Notes: generated from the letters alone by a model not told the origin. DNA of 34,736 nucleotides from Peptostreptococcaceae bacterium (GCA_029983575.1 JASBZE010000008.1:1-34736), one strand, 5' to 3'. Positions 16,610 through 24,764 are shown, numbered from the stretch's first letter. Translations and numbers: made by a program.

Positions 16610-16611
16610 AG

Positions 16612-16640
16612 ATTATATCACAAAACTATCTATCCAACAA
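16612..16640 (-). promoter_or_regulatory. Promoter of lon-engB
   Basis: Minus-strand -35 TTGTTG (16635-16640), 17-base spacer, extended -10 TGATATAAT (TATAAT at 16612-16617). Confidence 0.65.
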
Positions 16641-16712
16641 ATTTTACCCATTAATACTGTATTATAATCATTTTACCCCAACATCATTACTTTCACTTGA
16701 TAATAAAATATG

Positions 16713-16721
16713 TGTTATAAT
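16713..16721 (+). promoter_or_regulatory. Extended -10 promoter of the AEC transporter gene
   Basis: TGTTATAAT 40 bases before the ATG at 16761, with a weak TTCACT -35 18 bases further up. It overlaps the longer open frame and so argues against a start at 16710. Confidence 0.6.
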
Positions 16722-16760
16722 AATTATAATAACTCTGTTTTATTAAGGAAAGGTGATTTC

Positions 16761-17690
16761 ATGCAAGTAGTATTTACTAATGTACTTATACTGTTTATAC
16801 TGATGTTTATCGGATATATTCTCGGAATAAGAAAGGTCGTTTCTCATAAGTCAATCTCGGATCTGACATATCTACTGGTTGATGTCAGTATACCCTGTAC
16901 TATAATTATGTCCTTAGTTAGACCTTTTTCTGAAAAACTTATGATGGATACTTACACGGTAATAATTATAATGGTAGTATATCATGTCTCAATGGCGGCG
17001 ATATCTTTTTTTATGGCAAAATTGCTCAAAGTAGACAAGAAAAAGTTCGGTAGTTGGATGTTTGCACTAGTTTTTTCAAATAATGGATTTATAGGATTTC
17101 CCCTAATGTATTCGCTTTTTGGAAATGACGGCCTATTTATAATGGCAATGGGAAATATCGTACAAAATGTCCTTATATTCTCACTTGGTATAAAACTCAC
17201 TACCCTGTACTATGATAACGATACGGACAAAATCAAATTAAGAAATATTATTTTTACCAGACAAAATATAGCTACGGCGATAGGACTTGTCATATTTATA
17301 GGTCAAATCCCCGTACCTAAACCAATTACAACAATACTAGGACACCTTTCAAGCCTGACAGTACCTCTATCAATGTTGGTTGTAGGCCTTTCAATGTCAA
17401 AATACAGAGTCAAGGAGATGTTCACTGATACTGAAGCTTATCGTATGACATTTGTGAGAATGGTATTGTTCCCTGCAATACTTGTCATTGCATTTAGACT
17501 TCTCGGAATAAACGCCAATAAATTTTTGCCCGTTGCAATAATGTTTTATACAGCAGCTCTGCCAGCACCGGCATTTACCACAATATTTGCTGAAAGATAT
17601 AATACCAGTGTAGCCTTCTCATCCAAATGCGTGTTCATATCAACCTTAGTCAGCATAATCACGGTACCATTATTTGCAGGCTTACTTTAG
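16761..17690 (+). CDS. AEC family (auxin efflux carrier-type) permease
   Basis: Inner-membrane secondary transporter of about ten helices, 309 residues. Such bacterial AEC proteins carry malate, malonate or other organic acids. Typical features are the start VVFTNVLILFILMFIGYILGIRKVV, the conserved FSNNGFIGFPLMYSLFG with its helix-breaking Asn-Gly-Pro, and LPAPAFTTIFAERYN near the end. The start at 16761 is chosen because AGGAAAGGTGA precedes that ATG and because the promoter lies inside the longer frame. It lies alone on the plus strand between divergent lon and downstream hpt, which has its own promoter. The substrate is not deducible. Confidence 0.87.
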   Translation: MQVVFTNVLILFILMFIGYILGIRKVVSHKSISDLTYLLVDVSIPCTIIMSLVRPFSEKLMMDTYTVIIIMVVYHVSMAAISFFMAKLLKVDKKKFGSWMFALVFSNNGFIGFPLMYSLFGNDGLFIMAMGNIVQNVLIFSLGIKLTTLYYDNDTDKIKLRNIIFTRQNIATAIGLVIFIGQIPVPKPITTILGHLSSLTVPLSMLVVGLSMSKYRVKEMFTDTEAYRMTFVRMVLFPAILVIAFRLLGINANKFLPVAIMFYTAALPAPAFTTIFAERYNTSVAFSSKCVFISTLVSIITVPLFAGLL

Positions 17691-17707
17691 TTTTTAATTA
17701 ACCGTTA

Positions 17708-17736
17708 TTGATATTATGACCGAGTTGGTTTACAAT
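17708..17736 (+). promoter_or_regulatory. Promoter of hpt
   Basis: -35 TTGATA (17708-17713), 17-base spacer, -10 TACAAT (17731-17736), 29 bases before the ATG. Confidence 0.65.
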
Positions 17737-17765
17737 AAGAATATAAAAAAATTTCGGAGGTTAAC

Positions 17766-18293
17766 ATGGATATCGAATCTAGAGAATGGGAAATAATGTA
17801 TACTAATGATGAAATACAAAAAAGATTAAGGGAGCTAGCTAATTCTATTAACGAAGATTACAAAGATAAAAACCTACTAGTCGTTTCTCTATTAAAGGGT
17901 AGTTTCATATTTTGTTCGGATCTCGTTAGATATATCAAGATACCTGTAAAAATAAACTTTATGACTACTTCAAGCTACGGAACTTCTACAGAAACCAGCG
18001 GCAAGGTCAGAATTGTCGCCGATTTAAATATGGATATAACAAATTACGATGTACTTATAGTGGATGATATCACAGACACCGCTACCACAATGAGCTTTGT
18101 GTACTCACATTTAAAAGAGAGAAAACCAAAATCCCTAAAAAGCTGCGTACTTCTAGATAAGCCAAGCAGAAGAAGGGTCGAATTTAAACCGGACTATATA
18201 GGATTTGAAATAGAAGATAAATTTGTCGTTGGATATGGTTTTGATTATAATGACTATTACAGAAACGTCCCTTATATCTTCAACGTTCTGTAG
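17766..18293 (+). CDS. hpt: Hypoxanthine phosphoribosyltransferase
   Basis: Purine salvage: hypoxanthine or guanine plus PRPP gives IMP or GMP. The 175-residue protein has the PRPP-binding signature VLIVDDITDTATTM (around residue 100), the flexible-loop region MTTSSYGTSTETSG, KGSFIFCSDL near the N-terminus and the purine-stacking end YIGFEIEDKFVVGYGFDYN. TCGGAGG precedes the ATG. The genes usually next to it in Bacilli (tilS, ftsH) are absent. Confidence 0.94.
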   Translation: MDIESREWEIMYTNDEIQKRLRELANSINEDYKDKNLLVVSLLKGSFIFCSDLVRYIKIPVKINFMTTSSYGTSTETSGKVRIVADLNMDITNYDVLIVDDITDTATTMSFVYSHLKERKPKSLKSCVLLDKPSRRRVEFKPDYIGFEIEDKFVVGYGFDYNDYYRNVPYIFNVL

Positions 18294-18402
18294 TAATGGA
18301 ATCTTTAAAAATTTACTGTAAATAAAGTGATTCAGACCAATATTATATTAGGTTAACTGCATTGAATTACAAAAATTGAATTGATTTCACTAAATTACAA
18401 AG

Positions 18403-18457
18403 GGAGGGTTATTTCTATACACGTTTATCCTTAAGGCGTATATAGAAATAACCCTCC
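18403..18457. terminator. Long perfect hairpin between convergent hpt and ribH, probable bidirectional terminator
   Basis: A perfect 17-bp inverted repeat (18403-18419 with 18441-18457) encloses a 21-base loop that itself carries the palindrome CCTTAAGG and an ACG/CGT pair. The outer bases are GGAGGG/CCCTCC. On the plus strand a T9 run follows after about 17 bases; on the minus strand only CTTTGTAATTT follows. Its position between convergent genes fits a shared terminator, though the poly-T tracts are not ideally placed. Confidence 0.6.
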
Positions 18458-18497
18458 TGTATTTATAAAAAGTATTTTTTTTTAATCGACCTTTATA

Positions 18498-18968
18498 TTA
18501 TTTTTCTTCAATCGTCTTTATCAGATTTACCATTTCAAGAGCTCCAAGTGCTACGTCATAACCTTTGTTTCCGGCCTTTGTACCTGCTCTTTCTATAGCC
18601 TGTTCTATATTTTCCGTAGTGACTACCCCAAACATAACCGGAACTCCAGTTTCTAGAGAAATATGGGCTATTCCCTTAGATACTTCATTGCAAACATAGT
18701 CATAATGTGTAGTATTTCCTCTAATTACAGCACCAAGGCAAAGCACTGCATCATATTTGCCGGATTTTGCTAGTTTTGATGCTATAAGTGGGATTTCAAA
18801 AGCACCCGGAACCCAAGCAACATCTATGTCATCTCTCTTTACATCATGCCTGTTTAAACAATCTAGCGCACCAGACAATAACTTAGACGTTATAAATTCA
18901 TTGAACCTCGCTGCCACTATTGCAATCTTTATATCCTTTGAAACCAACTTACCTTCAAATACATTCAT
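18498..18968 (-). CDS. ribH: 6,7-dimethyl-8-ribityllumazine synthase
   Basis: Penultimate step of riboflavin synthesis: condenses the ribitylamino-uracil with dihydroxybutanone phosphate. 156 residues. Recognised by ARFNEFITSKLLSGAL, the substrate loop PGAFEIP, GAVIRGNTTHYDYV with the catalytic His, and FGVVTTENIEQAIERAGTKAGNKG. AAGGAAA precedes the ATG. Last gene of ribD-ribE-ribBA-ribH, about 184 bases after ribBA; that gap is a T-rich tandem-repeat region with no clear promoter. Confidence 0.97.
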   Translation of the reverse strand: MNVFEGKLVSKDIKIAIVAARFNEFITSKLLSGALDCLNRHDVKRDDIDVAWVPGAFEIPLIASKLAKSGKYDAVLCLGAVIRGNTTHYDYVCNEVSKGIAHISLETGVPVMFGVVTTENIEQAIERAGTKAGNKGYDVALGALEMVNLIKTIEEK

Positions 18969-19041
18969 TTTCCTTCTCCTTATTTTTAATTAATTTCTGT
19001 TTTTTATTAATCATTTTTTTATTAATTATTATTTTTTTAGC

Positions 19042-19130
19042 TTACTTATTTTTTATTAATCTCTATTTCCTCTGTTTACTTATTCTTTATTAATTTCTAT
19101 TTTTTCTACTTACTTATTTTTCTAAACACC
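19042..19130. repeat. 34-bp imperfect tandem repeat between ribBA and ribH
   Basis: Unit 1 at 19042-19075 and unit 2 at 19076-19109 share the same 34-base layout starting TTACTTATT and differ at a few positions; a partial third copy starts at 19110. More degenerate TTTATTAAT-rich copies extend upstream to about 18980. Confidence 0.65.
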
Positions 19131-19152
19131 GTTAGAAAAAGCTATCAAATTA

Positions 19153-20358
19153 CTACATTATCCCTTCCAATATATGTCCCATCTTTTCTTTTTTCGTCTT
19201 TAAATACCCCTCATCATGTGGGTTTGCCTCTATTTCAATTGGTAACCTCTCTATTATCTCCATTCCATAATCCTCTAATTGATAGACTTTATCGGGGTTG
19301 TTAGTAAGTAATCTCATAGTCTTTACTCCTAAATCCTTTAATATCTGAGCACCTATAAAATACTCCCTCATATCAGCTTGATATCCGAGGCTTAGATTTG
19401 CCTCCATGGTATCTTGACCCTCTTGTTGAAGTACATATGCCTTTAACTTATCTATAAGTCCTATTCCCCTACCTTCTTGACGCATATAGAGAATAATTCC
19501 CCTGCCTTCTTTTTCAACCTTTTGCATAGCTGTGGCAAGCTGATCTCCGCAATCACATCTCATAGACCCAAAAACATCTCCTGTTAAGCATTCAGAATGG
19601 ACCCTACACAAAATATCCTTTCCATCGCCTATATCCCCTTTTACCAAGGCTACGTGATGTTCTCCATCTAATTTGCTAACATATCCGTATACATTGAAAT
19701 TTCCGTACTTAGTCGGCAGCTCGGCAACAACTTCCCTCTCTACCAATTTATCATTTTTCTTTCTGTATTTTTGAATCATCTTAATAGTTATAAACTTAAG
19801 TCCAAACTTTTCAGCAAGTCCAATCAGATCGGTTTTTCTCATCATAGTACCGTCTTCTTTCATAACTTCACAGCAAAGTCCAACGGTTTCAAGCCCTGCT
19901 ATCCTCATCAAATCAACAGTAGCTTCCGTATGTCCATTTCTTTCTAAAACGCCATTTTTCTTAGCAATTAACGGAAACATATGCCCTGGTCTTCTGAAAT
20001 CAGTAGGGCAAGCATCTCTCTCAACGCATTTTCTCGCAGTAAGTCCCCTCTCTACCGCAGAAATTCCCGTAGTTGTGTCAACGTGATCTATTGATACTGT
20101 AAAAGCGGTCTCGTGGTTGTCAGTATTTTTAGCTACCATCGGTGGCAGTCCAAGTTTAAGAGCATAATCCTCACTCATAGGCATACATATCAGACCTTTT
20201 CCCTCCACAGCCATAAAATTCACATTTTCTGTAGTCGCAAACTGAGCTGCACAAATAAGGTCGCCCTCATTTTCCCTGTCCTCATCATCTGTAACCAAAA
20301 TTACCTCTCCATTTTTTAGAGCTTCTACCGCTTCTTCAACTGTACTGAATTTAAACAT
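19153..20358 (-). CDS. ribBA: Bifunctional DHBP synthase / GTP cyclohydrolase II
   Basis: Makes both riboflavin precursors: ribulose-5-phosphate to 3,4-dihydroxy-2-butanone 4-phosphate (residues 1 to about 200), and GTP to the diaminopyrimidine (about 205-401). The RibB half shows DDEDRENEGDL and RRPGHMFPL with GHTEATVDLMRIAGL. The RibA half has the zinc cysteines in CLTGDVFGSMRCDCGDQL, the RQEGRGIGL motif and LLTNNPDK. 401 residues is standard for the fusion. AGGAGG lies just ahead of the ATG. Third gene of the operon, separated from ribE by a 197-base spacer with a tandem-repeat array. Confidence 0.97.
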   Translation of the reverse strand: MFKFSTVEEAVEALKNGEVILVTDDEDRENEGDLICAAQFATTENVNFMAVEGKGLICMPMSEDYALKLGLPPMVAKNTDNHETAFTVSIDHVDTTTGISAVERGLTARKCVERDACPTDFRRPGHMFPLIAKKNGVLERNGHTEATVDLMRIAGLETVGLCCEVMKEDGTMMRKTDLIGLAEKFGLKFITIKMIQKYRKKNDKLVEREVVAELPTKYGNFNVYGYVSKLDGEHHVALVKGDIGDGKDILCRVHSECLTGDVFGSMRCDCGDQLATAMQKVEKEGRGIILYMRQEGRGIGLIDKLKAYVLQQEGQDTMEANLSLGYQADMREYFIGAQILKDLGVKTMRLLTNNPDKVYQLEDYGMEIIERLPIEIEANPHDEGYLKTKKEKMGHILEGIM

Positions 20359-20441
20359 AATGTCCTCCTAATTTTATATTAATTATCATAACAATTAAAC
20401 ATCTATATTTACGATAATTTACTTTCAATTTCATATTTTTT

Positions 20442-20550
20442 CGATATCTCAATATTTCATTCTAATATCTTAGTATTATACTTTTGATATCATAATAGCC
20501 CCTTTTTAATAACTCAATATTCCATTTTCGATATCCCAATATTCCATTTT
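20442..20550. repeat. About five imperfect tandem copies of a 22-bp unit between ribE and ribBA
   Basis: Units near 20441, 20463, 20486, 20508 and 20529 follow the pattern CGATATCTCAATATTCCATTTT; the last two are the best conserved. The array sits inside the operon, so it would be transcribed. No spacer sequences and no reading frame. Confidence 0.65.
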
Positions 20551-20555
20551 AAGAT

Positions 20556-21293
20556 TTATAAAAATCCATTTTCTGATAAAAAGCCCATATCTATAGAAGT
20601 CCCCGTATTTTTTTTAGAAGATTCTCCTATACTACCTTTAGAAATCCTCCCAGCGTTTACCCCTATTTCTTCTAGTTTTTTGCCTTCACTCTTTCCTGAA
20701 AATCCTGTCTCACCCATAAGCCTAGCTACGTATTTTCCTACACAATCATTTTCAAGATTAACAATATCCCCGGCTTTCTTATACTTTAGGATTGTATTTT
20801 CCATACTGTGTGGGATAATCGAGACGCTAAAGCCGTCGTTATAAAGTTTTGCAACCGTCAAACTTATACCGTCTATAGCTATTGAGCCTTTCTCTATAAT
20901 AAATCTCAAAATATCTCTATCGGCTCTAATTCTATACCATACCGCATTGTCATCGGCTTCGACATTTATAATACTTCCGGTACCATCGATATGACCTGAT
21001 ACGATGTGACCCCCAAACCTAGAACCTAAAAGCATAGCTCGTTCAAGATTAACCTTACTACCCGAATTTAATTGTTTAAGCGAAGATCTATTCATGGTTT
21101 CATGCATTACATCGGCATTAAACTCCGACTTGGTAAATGAAGTTACAGTCAAACAAACTCCATTAACGGAAATAGAATCTCCCAACCTTACATCTTCCAA
21201 AATTGTTTTTGCCGAAATAGTGAGCCGAGCTGAATTTCTACCCCTCTGAACAGACTTGATTACTCCTATTTCCTCTATAATTCCAGTAAACAA
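20556..21293 (-). CDS. ribE: Riboflavin synthase, alpha subunit
   Basis: Final step: dismutation of two lumazine molecules to riboflavin. It has two internally homologous lumazine-binding barrels, seen as MFTGIIEEIGVIKSV / VNGVCLTVTSF and GHIVSGHIDGTGSI / IDGISLTVAKL. At 245 residues it is about 30 longer than usual, because a Gly/Ser/Lys-rich insertion (about residues 203-232) sits before the normal C-terminal helix FLSENGFL. The start is TTG at 21293 directly after the ribD TAA (TAATTG), with GGGGGTGA as ribosome site, so translation is probably coupled. Confidence 0.95.
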   Translation of the reverse strand: MFTGIIEEIGVIKSVQRGRNSARLTISAKTILEDVRLGDSISVNGVCLTVTSFTKSEFNADVMHETMNRSSLKQLNSGSKVNLERAMLLGSRFGGHIVSGHIDGTGSIINVEADDNAVWYRIRADRDILRFIIEKGSIAIDGISLTVAKLYNDGFSVSIIPHSMENTILKYKKAGDIVNLENDCVGKYVARLMGETGFSGKSEGKKLEEIGVNAGRISKGSIGESSKKNTGTSIDMGFLSENGFL

Positions 21294-22460
21294 TTACTCA
21301 CCCCCATGTATCAATTTATTTTTGTATCTAAGTATTCCCTCAACAAGAATATCCTCTCCAAAAAATCTTATTTTTTGGTCTATAATCTCAAATGCATTAT
21401 CAGGAAATTCAACTCCCCTTCCTGAAACAGGGCTTAATGCATCTTTTCCTCCAAATATCTTCGGAGCAATATATGACTTTACCTTTGTAACTATCCCAGA
21501 TTCTAAGGCAGACCAATGTAGGGCCGAACCTCCTTCTAATAGAACTGAGTCTATCTTCATTTCCCCGAGCTTATCCATAAGTAACTCGAGATTTATAATA
21601 TCTCCATCACTATCATCAAAAATAAACTCAACTCCCATTTCAGCAAGCTTATTTATTTTTCTTATCTTATTTTTATTTTTCAAACCCTTTGTCACGATAA
21701 TAGTCCTCTGTTCCTTAGCCGTCTTTACTACCTTTGATTCTAGACCAATTCTTAGATTTGAATCACAAATTATCCTTATTGGCTGTCTCGCATCAGATAA
21801 TCCACAATTATCTAGATACTCTCTATCTAATCTTACATTTAACATGGGGTCATCCTTTATTACAGTATTTATCCCAACCATGATCGCCATCAGCCTAGCC
21901 CTATCAAAATGAACATCTCTCCTAGACTCTTCTCCGGTTATCCACTTGGATTTTCCTGGAAACGTAGCAATTTTTCCATCCAATGTCATGGCATACTTCA
22001 TCAGCACAAAAGGCCTCTTAGATTTTATATAGTGAATAAATACTTCATTTATCTCTTTGCATTCTTTTTCTAATACTCCAGTAACGACCTCAATACCTGA
22101 ATCTCTTAAAATCTCAGCCCCCTTACCTGAAACTAGCGGGTTAGGATCTAGAGTACCTATTACGACTTTTTTTATTTTATTCTCTATAATGGCTTCTGTG
22201 CATGGAGGAGTTTTTCCATAGTGACAACAGGGTTCTAAAGTTACATACATAGTCGCCCCCTCAGCCGACACTTCCTCGCCAAGATTTTTAAAAGCGTCCC
22301 TTTCAGCGTGCAAATCGCCATATCTCTTGTGGTATCCACTTGAAATAACCTCTCCATCCTTTACTATAACAGCTCCCACAAGTGGATTTGGATTTACCCT
22401 TGATAGACCTTTAAGAGATAAATCTAGCGCCATCTTCATAAATTTTTCATCGTCACTCAT
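21294..22460 (-). CDS. ribD: Bifunctional riboflavin deaminase / reductase
   Basis: Second and third steps of the riboflavin pathway. The N-terminal cytidine-deaminase-type domain binds zinc through H51 (LHAERDAF, catalytic E53), C78 (EPCCH) and C87 (TPPC). The C-terminal RibG reductase domain follows (VLMKYAMTLDGKIA, SKWITGEESRRDVH, ILLEGGSALH-like VLLEGGSALH). 388 residues, intact. AGGTG precedes the ATG. First gene after the FMN riboswitch and its terminators. Confidence 0.97.
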   Translation of the reverse strand: MSDDEKFMKMALDLSLKGLSRVNPNPLVGAVIVKDGEVISSGYHKRYGDLHAERDAFKNLGEEVSAEGATMYVTLEPCCHYGKTPPCTEAIIENKIKKVVIGTLDPNPLVSGKGAEILRDSGIEVVTGVLEKECKEINEVFIHYIKSKRPFVLMKYAMTLDGKIATFPGKSKWITGEESRRDVHFDRARLMAIMVGINTVIKDDPMLNVRLDREYLDNCGLSDARQPIRIICDSNLRIGLESKVVKTAKEQRTIIVTKGLKNKNKIRKINKLAEMGVEFIFDDSDGDIINLELLMDKLGEMKIDSVLLEGGSALHWSALESGIVTKVKSYIAPKIFGGKDALSPVSGRGVEFPDNAFEIIDQKIRFFGEDILVEGILRYKNKLIHGGE

Positions 22461-22538
22461 TTTCCATCACCTAGCCTTTATTTTTCTAATCAATCATAGT
22501 AAAAGTTACTGTCCTAATTAAAAGTAATATTACAAAAC

Positions 22539-22565
22539 ATAAAAAGACACCCTCTTCAGGGTGTC
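22539..22565 (-). terminator. Second terminator hairpin of the rib leader
   Basis: Arms GACACCCT (22546-22553) and AGGGTGTC (22558-22565), perfect 8 bp with a CUUC-type 4-base loop, followed on the minus strand by TTTTTATG. It lies between the first hairpin and ribD. Confidence 0.8.
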
Positions 22566-22581
22566 AAAGAATCGTATTTAT

Positions 22582-22614
22582 AAAAAAACTGAGATTTTTA
22601 TACAAAAATCTCAG
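22582..22614 (-). terminator. First terminator hairpin of the rib leader, next to the riboswitch
   Basis: Perfect 11-bp stem (22589-22599 with 22604-22614), 4-base loop, followed on the minus strand by TTTTTTTAT. Being adjacent to the aptamer it is the likely expression platform. Confidence 0.8.
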
Positions 22615-22629
22615 AGCAAATACAAATGT

Positions 22630-22740
22630 AACTTCTTCTTTCATCCAGACTGTACTGTCGGCTTTGGAATCTCACCAAATCATGCCAAATGGCTCGCGGG
22701 CTTTACCGCCGGTAGGGAATTTCACCCTGCCCTGAAGAAT
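22630..22740 (-). ncRNA. FMN riboswitch (RFN element)
   Basis: The minus strand carries the full RFN consensus in order: TTCAGGGCAGGGTGAAATTC, CCTACCGGCGGT, AGCCCGCGAGCC, GATTTGGTGAGATTCC, then CCGACAGTACAGTCTGGATG. It lies between the rib promoter and two terminators upstream of ribD. FMN binding is therefore expected to stop transcription of ribD-ribE-ribBA-ribH. Confidence 0.97.
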
Positions 22741-22764
22741 ATATTTAATTATTTATCTATTTCA

Positions 22765-22793
22765 AATTTATCATAACAGCGAATCATTGTCAA
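22765..22793 (-). promoter_or_regulatory. Promoter of the riboflavin operon
   Basis: Minus-strand consensus -35 TTGACA (22788-22793), 17-base spacer, -10 TAAATT (22765-22770) with an upstream TG. It is just after the stop of the preceding gene and just before the FMN aptamer. Confidence 0.75.
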
Positions 22794-22820
22794 CCACTTT
22801 CTTAAAAAACATAATATTTT

Positions 22821-23393
22821 TTACTGTTCAATATCTTTGTATTTTATCACAAAAACCAATCTTTTCTTTCCATCATTATAAATATTAAACTTCTTTCTAA
22901 AATCACTGCTATTTGGATTTATATTACTATTTAAGTGTATAGCATTGCCTAGATATCCCTGTCCAACTTTTCCAAATTTCATGTAGTCATCTTGGTCTAA
23001 TATATAGTATATCTTATTTTCATACTCACCCGTCGAAGTTATCAACTTATTGTTTATATTTAACTTAAGATCATTTAATTTATCTTTTTCTCCAAACAAA
23101 TTAACTTCCAATATATACTTGTCGTCATAAAAATCACTCCACTCTGTCAATGGTTGAAGCTTTGTATTTTTATATGACTCTATTAACTGCTTTATCTCAT
23201 CACCCGTATATATTTTAGCAGATTCTATTCCCAACTTCTGATTTTTAAAAATAACAGTTCTTCCAACCGGTACCTTTATATCCTTAACACTGTATTTTTC
23301 AGCATAATTTTTATTAACAGAATATACTCTAGCAAAATATCCCACTAATAAAATACACAAAATCAGTATAATATATTTATTGCTTTTTTTCAT
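22821..23393 (-). CDS. Membrane-anchored or secreted protein of unknown function, ABC operon
   Basis: 190 residues: an N-terminal hydrophobic segment (KYIILILCILLVGYFARVY) followed by an extracytoplasmic domain with no motif I can name. VPVGRTVIFKNQKLGIESAKIYTGDEI loosely resembles the small DUF5028-type proteins found next to ABC exporters in Firmicutes; this is recollection, not a search result. The Cys inside the hydrophobic stretch (ILCIL) is not a convincing lipobox. The ATG at 23393 fits the GGATGTGA site. Last of five genes, 37 bases after the ATPase gene. Confidence 0.7.
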   Translation of the reverse strand: MKKSNKYIILILCILLVGYFARVYSVNKNYAEKYSVKDIKVPVGRTVIFKNQKLGIESAKIYTGDEIKQLIESYKNTKLQPLTEWSDFYDDKYILEVNLFGEKDKLNDLKLNINNKLITSTGEYENKIYYILDQDDYMKFGKVGQGYLGNAIHLNSNINPNSSDFRKKFNIYNDGKKRLVFVIKYKDIEQ

Positions 23394-23430
23394 AATCAAT
23401 CACATCCATTATTGTCATGTTCTTATTATT

Positions 23431-24072
23431 TTATTCATACTCGAGTACATCCACTATTTTCCCCTCATACATTTGTACCTCAACTTCCCCATACCCTTCA
23501 AAAAGTTTATCATGAGAGGCTATAATTATAGTTTTTCCTCTTGATTTTAAATCTCCTATAATCTCTAAAAAGGTCTCTATTGCTTTTTTATCCAGAGCAT
23601 TTGTTGGTTCATCTAATAGAATCAAATTTTGTTCTTCCATTATAGCTTGTATTATCTCTATTTTCCTCTTCATCCCAAGAGAATACTTCCCAAGCTTTTC
23701 ATTTCTCTGGTTGTATATTTCAAATTTTTTCATATATCTAAGTATCACATCTTCGTTATAGTTTCCATTTATTTCAGCTAGATACTTCAAATTTTCTAGT
23801 CCACTATATTCAGGAATCATATTGCTACTCTCAATTACAACCCCCAATGTCTCTGGATACTCGCCTTTTACATCAATCTTCTTTTCGTTTACATAAATTT
23901 CCCCTTCACATTTTATTAGTCCAGATATCGCCCTAAGCAACATAGTCTTACCTGAACCATTCGACCCAGACAAAATAATTATTTGTCCCTTTTTAAGTTT
24001 TAAATTTATATTATCTAATATCAACTTTTTTTTAATTCTTTTTGTTACATATCTAAGCTCAATATATTCCAT
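23431..24072 (-). CDS. ABC transporter ATP-binding protein
   Basis: Cytosolic ATPase of an exporter, 213 residues. Walker A GSNGSGKT (around residue 36), a Q-loop replaced by a degenerate VIESSNMIPEYSGLENL region, ABC signature YSLGMKRK, Walker B LILLDEPTNALD and H-loop ASHD. The sequence type (SGLENLKYL, SLGMKRKIEI) is that of DrrA/CcmA or lantibiotic-immunity-like exporters. The start overlaps the permease stop by one base (TAATG), implying coupled translation and stoichiometric assembly. Confidence 0.9.
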   Translation of the reverse strand: MEYIELRYVTKRIKKKLILDNINLKLKKGQIIILSGSNGSGKTMLLRAISGLIKCEGEIYVNEKKIDVKGEYPETLGVVIESSNMIPEYSGLENLKYLAEINGNYNEDVILRYMKKFEIYNQRNEKLGKYSLGMKRKIEIIQAIMEEQNLILLDEPTNALDKKAIETFLEIIGDLKSRGKTIIIASHDKLFEGYGEVEVQMYEGKIVDVLEYE

Positions 24073-24764
24073 TATCTCACCTCATTTAAAAAATCACTAC
24101 GAGAATACTTAACGTATGTGATGCTCCCCACTATTAATATTAAAATCACTTTTATTAGTAAAGCTATTAACAGTATATCAACTCTAATATAAACAATATT
24201 TAAGTATGTAAACACTTTAGTAATAAAGATATATATAATGATGGATAATATACTAAGGAAATATGATAAATTTATATCACGTCCAAGAACATATATCATT
24301 CCATAAACCAACATACCTAGAACGAAAAACTCCCATAAATTAATTGAAATTAATAGATTCTTATCTATAGCTACCTGCCCCATTACAAATGAATATAAAA
24401 AAGGTATAAATACTATAATTAACACAAATTTAAAAGTTTGTAATATGTATTTAATATAGTACTTTCTGCGACTCTTATTTCGAATAAATTCGTAAGTATA
24501 AGATAAGGCTAGGCTGTTTATCATCCTATTTCCATATAACAAAAGTATTAATATAAAAGTTATTATAAGTATATCATTGTTCAATATAATACTTGCAACC
24601 GAACCATCCGTGTCAATTTTTAAAAAACCAAACACCCCTAATCCAGTGCTATTATCTACATTGGCAATTACGTATTTAAATTTAATAAAAAGAAGTATTG
24701 ATACTATTATCATCAAAATTAACTTGGTATTAATCTTGAGTGACTTGATATTAATCTTGCTCAA
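24072..24764 (-). CDS. ABC transporter membrane protein (putative)
   Basis: Polytopic membrane protein, about six hydrophobic helices, 230 residues from a TTG at 24764. That start is chosen because GGGGAGG sits seven bases before it; an ATG at 24797 would add 11 residues but has no ribosome site. No named motif. Its one-base overlap with the ATPase gene and the two other membrane genes upstream make it a likely ABC-2-like permease subunit. Confidence 0.7.
   Translation of the reverse strand: MSKINIKSLKINTKLILMIIVSILLFIKFKYVIANVDNSTGLGVFGFLKIDTDGSVASIILNNDILIITFILILLLYGNRMINSLALSYTYEFIRNKSRRKYYIKYILQTFKFVLIIVFIPFLYSFVMGQVAIDKNLLISINLWEFFVLGMLVYGMIYVLGRDINLSYFLSILSIIIYIFITKVFTYLNIVYIRVDILLIALLIKVILILIVGSITYVKYSRSDFLNEVR

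Noticed and set aside
11704..20550. CRISPR-like repeats
   Set aside because: Repeat units are directly adjacent, imperfect and 20-34 bp in period with no unique spacers, and no cas gene is present.
21256..21912. 218-codon plus-strand open frame opposite ribD/ribE
   Set aside because: Antisense of two intact rib genes, composition of a shadow frame and no translation signals.
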